Numbered from the stretch's first letter, positions 17,238 to 25,239 are shown. The stretch is DNA of 47,940 nucleotides from an uncultured Prevotellaceae bacterium (GCA_900316355.1 ONCQ01000018.1:1-47940), one strand, 5' to 3'. Program-made: numbers and translations. The notes: a model not told the origin generated them from the sequence alone.

Positions 17238-18644
17238 CTACAGCAGGGTGAGGGTGATGACATGACGCGTGTGGTCATCGACCTCGAAGCCGGCGGCAGC
17301 ACGGAGGCCTACGACCCACGCGATGCGGTCGCCGCTGCAGACGAGGAGCTGGCGCTCCTTGTCGAAGAGGGAGAGCTTATGGTCGGTCATCAGGTCGCTG
17401 ACGAGGCGCGTGCCATTCATGCCGAAGGGCTGGAAGCGGTCACCCTCGCGTGTGAGGCGCAGGCCCAGGGGCAGCGTGAGCTTCTCGAGGTCGAAGCAGG
17501 CGGTGCGGCTGTCACGCGGTATCTCGAAGGTGGCGGGGTCGATGGCCTGGCGGCGAATGAGCAAGCGCAGACCATGAGGTCCTTCATAGAGGCCGTCGAG
17601 CGGCAGGAAGGTGCCCTCGCCACCCTGTTTGGGGGTTGCAGCATCGGTGTCCTGCATGAGCAGGCGTCCGCGGTCACGCAGCAGACGATGTCCCTGTCGG
17701 CTCTCCCACAGCTTACCGGATTCTCCCTCCATGGTGTCATGGATGTCGCGTACCTGCTCCGCAGTGTAACCGCGCGGATGCAGGATCTCATGGAGCACTG
17801 TCTGCGAGGAGGTGGCTTGCTTGAGAGCAGACACAGAGAGGCTGCCGTCGGGCTGTGAGACATCTGTCTGTATCTCACGCACGGCATCGCCCATGAGGGC
17901 TTCCGCCTCCGTCAGGCGTTGTGCGGTCTCGGCGAGGCTCTCGCGCACACGCGGGTTCATCTCTTCCATCAAGGGCAGCAGCTGCAAGCGTATCTTGTTG
18001 CGCAGGGCGGCATCGGGGTCGAGATTGGTGGAGTCCGTGACCCATGTCTGGTCGCGCTCTGTGAGCCATGCCTCGATATCAGCACGGGAGACGTTGAGCA
18101 AAGGCCGAAGAAGGAGTCCCCTGTGGTCCCCCTGGGGGGACGATTGAATGTTGATGGTGGATGGTTGAAAGTTTAAAGTCGATATAGGGCGCATACCCGT
18201 AAGGCCGTGGATGCCGGTGCCGCGGATGAGATTGAGGAGGAGGGTCTCGATATTGTCATCGCGGTGATGGGCGACACAGACGGCCTGTGCGCCCTGCTCT
18301 GCTGCCACCTCAGCAAACCACTGGTAGCGCAGGTCGCGCGCGGCCATCTCGATGCTGATGCCGTGGCGTTGTGCGTAGCTGCGTGTGCGGAAGTGCTTGA
18401 CGCTGAGGGGTATGTCATGGGCGTGGCAGAGGCGGCGACAGAAGGCTTCATCGCCATCGCTGGCGGTGCCGCGCAGCTCAAAGTTGCAGTGCAGGGCATG
18501 AACGGGATAGCCCAGCTCATGCAGGGCCAGCAACAAGGCCACGCTGTCAGCGCCACCGCTAAGGGCTACGAGGAGGGCATCGCCATCCTTCAGGATGGCA
18601 GCATCAGTCAGTACTTTTTGTATGGGAGGGAGGAAGGAGGACAT
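17238..18644 (-). CDS. tilS: tRNA(Ile)-lysidine synthetase TilS
   Basis: 468 aa. Ligates lysine to C34 of the minor tRNA-Ile (CAU anticodon) using ATP, so that it reads AUA. The PP-loop ATP pyrophosphatase motif SGGADS is at 29-34, and the N-terminal N-type ATPase domain carries HHRDDNIETLLLNLIRGTGIHGLTGMR. A C-terminal TilS domain follows (GMNGTRLVSDLMTDHKLS…). Unusual: about 22 residues (154-176) sit between GMRP and LLRPLL, where relatives have a short turn. This insert is encoded by a 7-bp tandem array plus a palindromic repeat, not by conserved sequence. It is a single gene, convergent with the 2651-aa gene and divergent from tRNA-Cys. Confidence 0.95.
   Translation of the reverse strand: MSSFLPPIQKVLTDAAILKDGDALLVALSGGADSVALLLALHELGYPVHALHCNFELRGTASDGDEAFCRRLCHAHDIPLSVKHFRTRSYAQRHGISIEMAARDLRYQWFAEVAAEQGAQAVCVAHHRDDNIETLLLNLIRGTGIHGLTGMRPISTLNFQPSTINIQSSPQGDHRGLLLRPLLNVSRADIEAWLTERDQTWVTDSTNLDPDAALRNKIRLQLLPLMEEMNPRVRESLAETAQRLTEAEALMGDAVREIQTDVSQPDGSLSVSALKQATSSQTVLHEILHPRGYTAEQVRDIHDTMEGESGKLWESRQGHRLLRDRGRLLMQDTDAATPKQGGEGTFLPLDGLYEGPHGLRLLIRRQAIDPATFEIPRDSRTACFDLEKLTLPLGLRLTREGDRFQPFGMNGTRLVSDLMTDHKLSLFDKERQLLVCSGDRIAWVVGLRAAAGFEVDDHTRHVITLTLL
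18117..18181. repeat. Palindrome plus heptad array inserted in tilS
   Basis: GTCCCCC (18126-18132) is closely followed by its complement, GGGGGAC. Next, on the minus strand, come units of 7 bp (TTTCAAC, CATCCAC, CATCAAC, ATTCAAT). Together they encode the non-conserved insert STLNFQPSTINIQSSPQGDH of TilS. Confidence 0.75.
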
Positions 18645-18694
18645 GAGTTTTTAATATAATAACGAAGATTTTTGAAAAAAGTTGTGCAAAAGGC

Positions 18695-18724
18695 TTGCAA
18701 TATCAAAAAAATGACGTACCTTTG
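18695..18724 (+). promoter_or_regulatory. Bacteroidetes promoter for tRNA-Cys
   Basis: TTG (18695-18697), a 19-bp spacer and TACCTTTG (18717-18724), ending 16 bp before the first base of tRNA-Cys. Close to the consensus. Confidence 0.75.
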
Positions 18725-18740
18725 CACCCGCATTCAACAA

Positions 18741-18815
18741 GGTGCCTTGGATGAGTGGCTTAGTCAACGGTCTGCAAAACCGTCTACAGCAGTTCGAATC
18801 TGCTAGGCACCTCCA
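18741..18815 (+). tRNA. tRNA-Cys (GCA anticodon)
   Basis: Cloverleaf by eye: acceptor GGTGCCT pairs with AGGCACC; short D-stem GAT/GTC; anticodon arm ACGGT-CTGCAAA-ACCGT with anticodon GCA; T-arm AGCAG-TTCGAAT-CTGCT. The discriminator is U73, the identity base of tRNA-Cys. CCA is encoded at 18813-18815. It is monocistronic, with its own promoter and a strong terminator just downstream. Confidence 0.96.
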
Positions 18816-18819
18816 AAAG

Positions 18820-18851
18820 AAATCCCCGCAACATCGCTGTTGCGGGGATTT
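18820..18851. terminator. Bidirectional hairpin terminator
   Basis: A perfect 14-bp inverted repeat (AAATCCCCGCAACA and its complement) with a TCGC loop at 18834-18837. It sits between the end of tRNA-Cys and the end of the leftward glycoside hydrolase gene and can terminate both. Confidence 0.85.
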
Positions 18852-18864
18852 GCTTTATCAGCGG

Positions 18865-21678
18865 TTATTTCACATAGACCTTCTTGCCATTGAGGATGTA
18901 AACTCCCTTCGGGAGTTGAGGGCTGATGGCTGATGGCTGATGGCTGAGGCGGCGGCCGGAGAGGTCGTACAATAGGCCATCCATTGAGGATTGACGATTG
19001 ACGATTGAGGATTGATCATTAATGGATTCTATGCCGTCGGTGAGGTTGTAGATGGCAGCAATCTCATCGGCTGAGAGGGTGTAGTTATAGATGCGGAAGT
19101 CATCGATGTAGGCGCGCAGCAGGGGATCGCTGTCGAACTGGCTGCGGCCGATGTAGTTGAAGATGGGGCGGAAGTCCGCAGGACGTATCGTCATCGTGGT
19201 AGATGTGGCCACGGCAGCGCCATTGAGATATACCACGACCTCGTTCTCTCCGAAGGTGACAGCTACATGCAGCCATTTGCCGGTAGCCCATGCCGCTGGG
19301 AAGTCAAGCGTCTGCTCATCACCGCCGTTCTTGATGGCGAGGCGCGGCATGTTGGTGTAGCTATTCTTGAAGGTCAGGAAGACATAGTGCTCGGTGTCTG
19401 TGCCGAAGTCGAAGACGCGCTGCCAGTTGGAGGCGGCACGCATATTCACCCATGTGGCGACGGTGAGCTTCCGGTGGTTGGCGATGGTGGCGGGCAGCTG
19501 CAGGTACTTGGCCGTACCGCCATTCAGCTGTATGGCCTTCCCCACCTGTCCTGTCTGCTGCAGATAGGAGCCCTGCAGCGCACAATGGTTGCCATTGACG
19601 GTGGCATCCTGCAGGCTGTCACCCGTCATCTGCATGATGCAGGCGGGAGTGGCGGCAATCCGTGCGGTGATGCTCTCAGAGGGTTCCGACCGGTTCAGGA
19701 AGTTATCCACTGCACGCACGCGATAATAATAAGCGGTTGCAGGATTGGCGGTGTTATCGATGTACACAGTGCCGGGCACACTGTTATGGATGGTATTCCA
19801 CTGGAGACCATCGGCAGAGCGCTGAACGATATACTGCGCTATGTCGTTGTCGGCAGGGGCTGTCCACTCGAGGCGTATGCTGCCGGGCTGTGGCGTAGCC
19901 TGCAGTGCGGTGGGTGCCGCGGGGGCTGCCATGAGTGCGGTATAGCTGTTAGAGGCCACATTCGCCAGCGCGCTGGCCGGTATCAGGCGCCACTGCTGGT
20001 ATTTCTCGCCCGTGAAGACGCCCTGAATGACGGGTCTGCCCGGGTTTGACAGCTGTTGGTCAGTGGCCGGTTTGCCATTCACCAAGGGATCCACCTCCAG
20101 ACACATGGCACTGTGGCGGTTGCGGATATAGAACCAGCCGTCACCGGCATATTCCAGATACCACTGCTCCAGCGTGCCGCCATCACCAGCCCAAAGGATG
20201 ATTCTGCCACGATCCTCCAACGACCAGTTCTCAATATCCGGAAGGAGCGTGGGATCCTTGGCATTGTAGAGGGTAAAATACGTGAAGTCGCCACCCACAT
20301 CATTGGCCTGCGGCTTGACAACCCACTGCTGTTGGGTATAGCCCTTGGTATATCGCATGTGGGACATCGCCCTCCCGCTGACAGCCTGGTTACTGTTCGG
20401 TGCAAGGGGTTGGGTGCTGCAGCGAGAGATGATATAATAGGTGCCCTCTTCCGTGGGGATGACGGGCATGATATCTTCGCCGCCCTGGATGTTGAACACG
20501 GCCTCAGCGTTGCGGCAGTATTTGCCCTCTGTGTCATAGCCGCCATTCTCGAAACCGGGGGTCTTGATGATGAACTCACGGGCAGGTCCCTGACCATTGT
20601 AGAATACATCGTGGTCGAGGGCTGCAAAGCGATAGGTGGTGGCGCTGGCCTGCCGCTCGCTGGTGCCCACGAAGCCCTGCACCGGGCAGCCCTCGCGGTA
20701 GGTGTCGGGATGGCGATAGACGGCGCCTGCTGTCCAGCGGCTCTCATTGTCGGCATAGCCCATGCGTGTGCCGCGACTGGCCTTCATGAACTGGCTGCGT
20801 GTATGCTCGCATGTTCCCCACCAGATGCCTTTTGTGAGGCCGTATTCCGAGCCGACCATACACTCCATGGTGTTGTGCAACTCATCACCCACACCTATCT
20901 TGCCGTCTGCCACGACCTGTTGATAGAACGACTTGAAAGTCTTCATGTCGCCTGCCAGCTGGTGTGTGTTGCCTTCGTCAAGGTAGTCCTTGCAGTAGTT
21001 GTACCAAGGTGCTGCCTGGTCGTTGTTGAGCGTGTTACCACCGCAGAGGATGACATCCTTGAAGGACTCGACGTAGGCGGGATCCTCGCGGAAGAGGCGA
21101 CAGATCTCCTTCATCTCAGCCATGGAGCCCTGCTTCCAGGGGGTGTAGTCAGGCTCGTTGAAGGGCGATACGCTCACCACCTTCATGCCCTTGCTCTCGA
21201 CATAATCCTTGGAGGCAGCGATGAGGGCTGCCCATCGCGGCGGGAAGACCGCCACGGGGTCTGCCACGCTGGAGTGGTACCAGTCGATGACGCCTGCCTC
21301 CTGGTCGGAGTTGAGGTTGATGCCGGCATTGGGCGTCCATTTCTTGACATAGCCGATGCGCTCGTCGAGCTTGGCCTTCTGTGCTGCCGAGAGCTGTCCG
21401 TTCTCCACGGCGTAGGTGGTCTGGAAGCTCAGGCGCACGATATCGATGAGGTCGCCGGCGTAGTTGGCGCCACGCGCGAGGTTGCCTTCGCTAATCCACG
21501 CAAGGTCGAGGCCCCAGATGATATCGGGCAGCTTCGTGCCCTTATCCTCTATACGATAAGGAATCGTGGTGTGAGGCACCTCGGTGGCCACCAGGTTGGA
21601 GGCGCCGGAGATGACCTGCGCTTCTATCAGGGGACTGCCAGCACAAAGGGCTGCCAGCAGCAAAAACATCTTTTTCAT
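18865..21678 (-). CDS. Secreted multidomain glycoside hydrolase (clan GH-A-like, RICIN-like, FN3, LamG, T9SS-style tail)
   Basis: 937 aa from the ATG at 21678, which gives a classic signal peptide (MKKMFLLLAALCAG). An upstream ATG at 21714 overlaps the prsW stop but adds a polar leader of 12 residues. Numbering from that upstream ATG: residues about 35-380 look like a TIM-barrel glycosidase with SPFNEPDY, where the Glu of N-E-P (E187) is the expected acid/base; the nucleophile is not certain. About 420-590 contains two QQW motifs typical of ricin-type carbohydrate-binding folds; 608-695 is FN3 (APTALQATPQPGSIRLEW); 698-870 is LamG/concanavalin-like (TVATWVNMRAASNW, WLHVAVTFG). The end is a T9SS-style tail (LLYDLSGRRL…KGVYILNGKKVYVK), interrupted by two in-frame 7-bp repeat arrays. 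The exact GH family and substrate cannot be named; GH30-like is possible. Confidence 0.82.
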   Translation of the reverse strand: MKKMFLLLAALCAGSPLIEAQVISGASNLVATEVPHTTIPYRIEDKGTKLPDIIWGLDLAWISEGNLARGANYAGDLIDIVRLSFQTTYAVENGQLSAAQKAKLDERIGYVKKWTPNAGINLNSDQEAGVIDWYHSSVADPVAVFPPRWAALIAASKDYVESKGMKVVSVSPFNEPDYTPWKQGSMAEMKEICRLFREDPAYVESFKDVILCGGNTLNNDQAAPWYNYCKDYLDEGNTHQLAGDMKTFKSFYQQVVADGKIGVGDELHNTMECMVGSEYGLTKGIWWGTCEHTRSQFMKASRGTRMGYADNESRWTAGAVYRHPDTYREGCPVQGFVGTSERQASATTYRFAALDHDVFYNGQGPAREFIIKTPGFENGGYDTEGKYCRNAEAVFNIQGGEDIMPVIPTEEGTYYIISRCSTQPLAPNSNQAVSGRAMSHMRYTKGYTQQQWVVKPQANDVGGDFTYFTLYNAKDPTLLPDIENWSLEDRGRIILWAGDGGTLEQWYLEYAGDGWFYIRNRHSAMCLEVDPLVNGKPATDQQLSNPGRPVIQGVFTGEKYQQWRLIPASALANVASNSYTALMAAPAAPTALQATPQPGSIRLEWTAPADNDIAQYIVQRSADGLQWNTIHNSVPGTVYIDNTANPATAYYYRVRAVDNFLNRSEPSESITARIAATPACIMQMTGDSLQDATVNGNHCALQGSYLQQTGQVGKAIQLNGGTAKYLQLPATIANHRKLTVATWVNMRAASNWQRVFDFGTDTEHYVFLTFKNSYTNMPRLAIKNGGDEQTLDFPAAWATGKWLHVAVTFGENEVVVYLNGAAVATSTTMTIRPADFRPIFNYIGRSQFDSDPLLRAYIDDFRIYNYTLSADEIAAIYNLTDGIESINDQSSIVNRQSSMDGLLYDLSGRRLSHQPSAISPQLPKGVYILNGKKVYVK
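18921..18948. repeat. Heptad array GGCTGAT x4 inside the glycosidase tail
   Basis: Four consecutive 7-bp units (GGCTGAT, last copy GGCTGAG). Read on the gene strand they encode SHQPSAISPQ within the C-terminal sorting tail, between DLSGRRL and KGVYIL. There is no stop in this frame. Confidence 0.85.
18983..19017. repeat. Heptad array ATTGACG x5 inside the glycosidase tail
   Basis: Five 7-bp units ATTGA(C/G/T)(G/C). On the gene strand they encode DQSSIVNRQSS just before the sorting tail. A second array with a different unit lies 34 bp away. Confidence 0.85.
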
Positions 21679-21710
21679 GAGTGTTGTGTTTGGTAAATGA
21701 TGATACATAT

Positions 21711-22439
21711 TCATTGAAACGGATTCCGATTGTAGTGGTCGTCAGCCGCTTGCAGATCGGAGATATGGCGCTTGCAGAGCTTGCGCAGCTCGTTGCAGAA
21801 AAGCAGGAGTGCGACCGCCAACAGCCCCTCCATACCCTCGGACACCTCCTGAGACATGGCGATGGTGTCGAAGATGCCATGTGCCAGGATGGGGGCAAAC
21901 AGCACCCATACGGCATTGCGGCGGGGATGATGGCCGAAGTGCACGAGGCTGTAGTAGTAGCCCATCAGCACGGCGAAGAAGAAATGCGCCGGCACGGAGA
22001 GCACACCACGCAGCAACGCTGTGGCCGCCCAATCCTCGCCCGCCTGAAAGACATACATGACATTCTCAAAAGCGGCAAAGCCAAGGCCTACGCAGACGGC
22101 ATATACAATGCCGTCGAGGTGTTCATCGAAGTACGGGTTCTTGCGTAGTAGCAGCCAGAGACAGAACAGCTTCGCACATTCCTCGGGGATTGCCGCCAAA
22201 GCGAAGGCATTCCACATCGCACCGAAGAAGGTGCTGTAATTATCCAAGGTGCCTGTGAGCGCGGACAGCGGTGTCGAGATTGTCAGTGACACGAACACCG
22301 AAAGTATGCCGAACAGCACGCCTTTCAGAAGTAGCCGCGGGGGCTCTGGACGCTCCTTATCACGGATGAGCATGATAACCATCAGCACCACAGCGGGAAG
22401 GAGTGCAGCGGCTAAAATAACGTAGGCGTAAACGGACAT
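21711..22439 (-). CDS. PrsW-family intramembrane metalloprotease homologue
   Basis: 242 aa from the ATG at 22439 (MSVYAYVILAA); a start 7 codons upstream is possible but adds MYENCAV with no benefit. A polytopic membrane protein with the PrsW signatures: IPEECAKLF (the paired acidic residues), HLDGIVYAVCVGLGFAAFENVMYV, and two His motifs, VPAHFFFAVLMGYYY and APILAHGIFD. PrsW cleaves an anti-sigma factor in Bacillus; roles in Bacteroidetes are not established and no anti-sigma gene is adjacent. Its stop lies 32 bp before the preferred start of the glycosidase gene, so the two probably form an operon. Confidence 0.9.
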   Translation of the reverse strand: MSVYAYVILAAALLPAVVLMVIMLIRDKERPEPPRLLLKGVLFGILSVFVSLTISTPLSALTGTLDNYSTFFGAMWNAFALAAIPEECAKLFCLWLLLRKNPYFDEHLDGIVYAVCVGLGFAAFENVMYVFQAGEDWAATALLRGVLSVPAHFFFAVLMGYYYSLVHFGHHPRRNAVWVLFAPILAHGIFDTIAMSQEVSEGMEGLLAVALLLFCNELRKLCKRHISDLQAADDHYNRNPFQ

Positions 22440-22545
22440 AACAGCACAATTTTCGTACAAAGAAATGAAAAAGTTCGTTGCGCTGCAAATTTTTCAGCAG
22501 AAAAGTGCAATAACGGCTTCACTTTGCATTTTCATGGTCAAAAAA

Positions 22546-22577
22546 TTTGCATGAAGGCGAGAATCCCCCTACCTTTG
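22546..22577 (+). promoter_or_regulatory. Strong Bacteroidetes promoter upstream of a non-coding RNA
   Basis: TTTG (22546-22549), a 20-bp spacer and TACCTTTG (22570-22577): a full consensus match. It points rightward into a region without a credible plus-strand coding gene but with a foldable, terminated transcript. Confidence 0.8.
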
Positions 22578-22582
22578 CATCA

Positions 22583-22812
22583 CCGTTCTTTGACACACGT
22601 GATGACAGAAAGCTGTCACAACGACTATAGCCGCATCGGTTCGATTGGGAGACTCATCAATTACATTCAGAAAACCGAGACAAGCTTCGCTCTCCAATGG
22701 CGGGCTGCGCCCTTCGGGGTAACCTCTTCACGAGGCCGGCAGATTACAAAGGAAGCGGGCACTCAAATCATTCATACTCGGAGTTCTCATCACATCATCG
22801 ATGCGGTTTTTT
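22583..22812 (+). ncRNA. Structured non-coding RNA, 6S-like architecture (candidate)
   Basis: About 230 nt starting a few bases after a consensus promoter and ending in T6. Helices I can pair by eye: 5' hairpin TGACAG/CTGTCA (22603-22618); closing helix CCGCATCG (22631-22638) with CGATGCGG (22799-22806), which doubles as the terminator stem before the T-run at 22807-22812; GAGACTC (22649-22655) with GAGTTCTC (22781-22788, one bulge); GCTTC (22684-22688) with GAAGC (22752-22756); inner hairpins around CCC-TTCG-GGG and CCTC…GAGG. Between the second and third helices both strands are largely unpaired and A-rich, giving a central bubble as in 6S RNA. 6S RNA is the leading guess; tmRNA, 4.5S and RNase P signatures are absent. 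Any short frame here is out of place relative to the promoter. Confidence 0.65.
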
Positions 22813-22823
22813 GTGTTTATTAT

Positions 22824-23015
22824 TCAATACAATAATTTCTTAAAAGCCAGCAGCTTCTCATTAATTGCTTCATCTGACAGTTGAGGGCTATCAGCACGCA
22901 GCCACGCCACGAAAGCTTCCTCTGCTTTCTTGGTCGCCATGGCGCGTCCCATCTTCAGTCCGCTGGCATAAGGTGTCTGGGGCAACAAGGCCCTATTGAA
23001 ATTTCCGTCGCTCAT
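22824..23015 (-). CDS. Small conserved Bacteroidales protein of unknown function
   Basis: 63 aa, no signal peptide or membrane segment. N-terminal NFNRALLPQTPYASGLKMGRAMA, then a mostly helical charged C-terminus (EAFVAWLRAD…INEKLLAFKKLL). The PYASGLKMG segment is of a type I associate with short conserved Bacteroidales hypotheticals, but I cannot name a family. It has its own -7 box at 23057-23064 and ends just beyond the terminator of the neighbouring ncRNA, converging with it. Confidence 0.7.
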   Translation of the reverse strand: MSDGNFNRALLPQTPYASGLKMGRAMATKKAEEAFVAWLRADSPQLSDEAINEKLLAFKKLLY

Positions 23016-23022
23016 CGTTTTT

Positions 23023-23043
23023 GTTTCAAGTTTCAGGGTTCAA
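23023..23043. repeat. Heptad array GTTTCAA x3
   Basis: Units GTTTCAA, GTTTCAG, GGTTCAA directly upstream of the leftward small gene. It is the inverse of the CTTGAAA array at 23130-23153, so the pair can face each other across about 90 bp. Confidence 0.7.
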
Positions 23044-23056
23044 GGGGTTTGCGGGG

Positions 23057-23064
23057 CAAAGGTA
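23057..23064 (-). promoter_or_regulatory. -7 box for the 63-aa protein gene
   Basis: CAAAGGTA reads TACCTTTG on the minus strand, about 42 bp upstream of the ATG at 23015. No clear -33 element. Confidence 0.55.
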
Positions 23065-23129
23065 AGGAAAATTGAGAGATTGAGACTTTGAAACATGAAA
23101 AAAATGCACAGTTTCATCAAAAACTTTCA

Positions 23130-23153
23130 ACTTGAAACCTGAAACTTGAAACT
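23130..23153. repeat. Heptad array ACTTGAA x3
   Basis: ACTTGAA, ACCTGAA, ACTTGAA plus a partial unit, immediately upstream of the -7 box of the amidase gene. Inverted relative to 23023-23043. Confidence 0.75.
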
Positions 23154-23159
23154 TTTTCG

Positions 23160-23167
23160 TACCTTTG
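23160..23167 (+). promoter_or_regulatory. -7 box for the amidase-ruvA-sprA gene cluster
   Basis: TACCTTTG, 28 bp before the ATG at 23196. The usual -33 position falls in the heptad array and no well-spaced TTTG is found there. Confidence 0.55.
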
Positions 23168-23195
23168 CGCCCATAAGGAGTAAACACTACGGGAA

Positions 23196-24404
23196 ATGAC
23201 GATTACGAGGCGCATTCTATTATTGCTAGTAAGCCTGATTTGTGCGTGGCAAGCGGTCGCGGCAAGAAAGGTCGTATGGGTGATTGATGCCGGCCACGGC
23301 GGTCACGATGTAGGCTGTGAGTTCGGCTATGTCTATGAGAAGGACATCTGTCTGGCTGTGGCCAAAGAAGTGGGACGGCTTGTGAAGAAGGATCTGAGCG
23401 ATGTACGGGTGGAGTTCACACGTGAGCGCGACAGGTTTCTCTCACTGCAACAACGCTGCGACATTGCCAACCAACGCGGCGCGGAGCTCTTCATCTCCAT
23501 CCATGTCAACTCTGCACCGAACCCGCAGGCACGCGGCACCGAGTCGTTCTTTGCCACCAACACCCCCACGAAGGGGCGGCAGGCAGGGAAGAGCGAACTG
23601 CTGGCACTGCTGCTGCAGAAATACTATCTCAACAACGGGCGCGAGGTGAGCCGCGGTGTCAAGAAGCGCGAGCTCTACGTCTGTGAGCACACCAACATGA
23701 CGAGCGTGCTGACAGAGGTGGGCTTCATCACGAACACCGCCGACCGCACATATATCAACTCCAAGGAGGGGCAGGCCGAGCTGGCGCGCTCCATCGTGCA
23801 GTCGCTGAAGGAATGGAAGTCGCTGACAGCATCAGGCATGGTGCCACAGCGCACCCTCCGAGACCTGCGCTTCGCCTATTGGAGTCCTGTCTCGAAGGTG
23901 GCGGAGGTCGTGAACCCGCAGGCCGCGACAGGCAAGGCAGAGCCTGCTGACAGCCAGCTCATGGCAGATGCCAAGGCGCAAGCCGAGGCTGACGCAAAGG
24001 CCAAGGCAGAGGCGGAGGCCAAGGCGGTGGCTGAGGCACAGGCCGCCGAGGCAGAGAAAGCGGCCAAGGCAGGCATCACGGTGGACAGCACGCTCATAGC
24101 AGCCACGCTCACCGACAACACCGGCGAGGAAGTCAAGCCCCACTTCGCCATCCAGCTGATGAACACCGCCAAACCCATACACGATGGCGACCCGCGCCTG
24201 AAAGGCTTCAAGGGTGTGCGCTTCATCGCTGCCGGCGAGCGCTTCAAGGGTATCTACAGCTACTCCGAGAGCTATCTGGACATCAAGAACGAGCTGGTTG
24301 GGGTGCGCGAGACCTTCCCCGAAGCCTTCATCGTGGCCTTCCGCGGAAATCAACAGATTACCACAGCCGAAGCACTCAACGCTCTCAACTCAAAACAAAA
24401 ATGA
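23196..24404 (+). CDS. N-acetylmuramoyl-L-alanine amidase (Amidase_3), periplasmic
   Basis: 402 aa. Signal peptide MTITRRILLLLVSLICAWQAVA. The zinc amidase domain spans about 25-215 with the expected ligands and catalytic residues: H34 (DAGHGG), E48 (YEKD), H103 (SIHVNS) and E174 (TEVGF). It hydrolyses the bond between MurNAc and the stem peptide during cell separation. Residues about 253-292 are an Ala/Lys/Glu-rich helical spacer, followed by a C-terminal SPOR-like segment (YSESYLDIKNELVGVRETFP…AFIVAF) likely to bind denuded septal glycan or partners. First gene of a rightward cluster with the hypothetical gene at 24444, ruvA and sprA. Confidence 0.93.
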   Translation: MTITRRILLLLVSLICAWQAVAARKVVWVIDAGHGGHDVGCEFGYVYEKDICLAVAKEVGRLVKKDLSDVRVEFTRERDRFLSLQQRCDIANQRGAELFISIHVNSAPNPQARGTESFFATNTPTKGRQAGKSELLALLLQKYYLNNGREVSRGVKKRELYVCEHTNMTSVLTEVGFITNTADRTYINSKEGQAELARSIVQSLKEWKSLTASGMVPQRTLRDLRFAYWSPVSKVAEVVNPQAATGKAEPADSQLMADAKAQAEADAKAKAEAEAKAVAEAQAAEAEKAAKAGITVDSTLIAATLTDNTGEEVKPHFAIQLMNTAKPIHDGDPRLKGFKGVRFIAAGERFKGIYSYSESYLDIKNELVGVRETFPEAFIVAFRGNQQITTAEALNALNSKQK

Positions 24405-24443
24405 GAATACGTTAATTGCTCCTTACCCCCCCTTGAACCATCA

Positions 24444-25181
24444 ATGGACAACCACTACAACCCCATCATCTACCGCCGTCTGCAAGCGCTCTTTGAAGGG
24501 CGCGAGTGGGACGCGCTGATGCCCTACCTGACGACACTCTCCAACTCACAGTTCCGCACGGCAGGCTATATGATTGGAGAGCGTCTGTTGCGCGATGTGG
24601 ATGCCGCAGTCTTCTGGGAGGTGGCGCGATGCCTCATCCTGTGGGATGCCAAGGCCTTCACCGTCACGCTGGCGAAGGCGGCGGTGCCCCGCTTCAAGGC
24701 GGGCACGCTGAGCATCGAGGACGAGGGTTTCCAACAGCTGACCGCAGCCCTTGCCGATGAGCGCCACGTCATCGACCGCCAGAAGCTGCTGCTGCAATGG
24801 CTGCCCGCCGTGGAGGACTATGCCACGATGGAAGCGCTGTTCGATGCGCTGGGCATCACGGAGGCCCGCCGGCGCGTGGACTTTCTGTTGCAGCACGACA
24901 GCCTCTGCGCTGCCTTCGTGTTGCTGCGCACGCTGCGCTTCGAGGAGCACGACCGCGACTACCTCACGAGCGTCTGCCGACAGCTGATACGCCGCGCCGC
25001 TGCACAGTCTTCGCCCACAGGGAGTGGCGGCAGCCTGAGCTACAACCTGGCCAGCCTGCTGCGCACCTATTTCGACCTCCCCGACCTGCGCGGCACCTTC
25101 TCGCTGCAGCTGGAACACTACGAGCTCTCCCGCATCGACACCGACTTTGAAGTGTTCCGGCGCGCGGTGACCAAAGTATGA
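24444..25181 (+). CDS. Helical cytoplasmic protein of unknown function
   Basis: 245 aa, no signal peptide or membrane segment. Predominantly helical by composition, rich in Leu, Arg and Ala, with TPR/HEAT-like spacing of hydrophobic residues (LMPYLTTLSNSQFRTAGYMI; VFWEVARCLILWDAKAFTVT). I do not recognise a named family. It begins 39 bp after the amidase and ends 71 bp before ruvA, in the same direction, which suggests co-transcription. Confidence 0.8.
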   Translation: MDNHYNPIIYRRLQALFEGREWDALMPYLTTLSNSQFRTAGYMIGERLLRDVDAAVFWEVARCLILWDAKAFTVTLAKAAVPRFKAGTLSIEDEGFQQLTAALADERHVIDRQKLLLQWLPAVEDYATMEALFDALGITEARRRVDFLLQHDSLCAAFVLLRTLRFEEHDRDYLTSVCRQLIRRAAAQSSPTGSGGSLSYNLASLLRTYFDLPDLRGTFSLQLEHYELSRIDTDFEVFRRAVTKV

Positions 25182-25231
25182 TTCTTTTAGACCTGCATAC
25201 AATAAAAGCCAGCCATCGCGCGTTAGTATTA

Positions 25232-25239
25232 TAAATTTG
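25232..25239 (+). promoter_or_regulatory. Possible -7 box before ruvA
   Basis: TAAATTTG fits TAnnTTTG, 13 bp upstream of the ruvA ATG. There is no TTTG at the -33 position, so it may be a weak internal promoter or chance. Confidence 0.35.

Noticed and set aside
18741..18815. tRNA-Cys as an integration site for a mobile element
   Set aside because: No integrase and no direct repeat of the tRNA 3' end was seen; a perfect terminator follows immediately.
20056..21696. Long plus-strand open frame (546 aa) opposite the glycoside hydrolase
   Set aside because: It mirrors the codons of the minus-strand gene, has no recognisable domain, and is a GC-rich antisense shadow.
22639..22652. GGTTCGATTGGG in the ncRNA as a tRNA or tmRNA T-arm
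   Set aside because: The flanking bases do not form a T-stem and acceptor stem; they pair better in the long-range closing helices.
22524..22835. Open frame of 103 aa across the ncRNA region
   Set aside because: Its start lies upstream of the consensus promoter, so it would not be on the transcript; no family resemblance. The structured RNA explains the region better.
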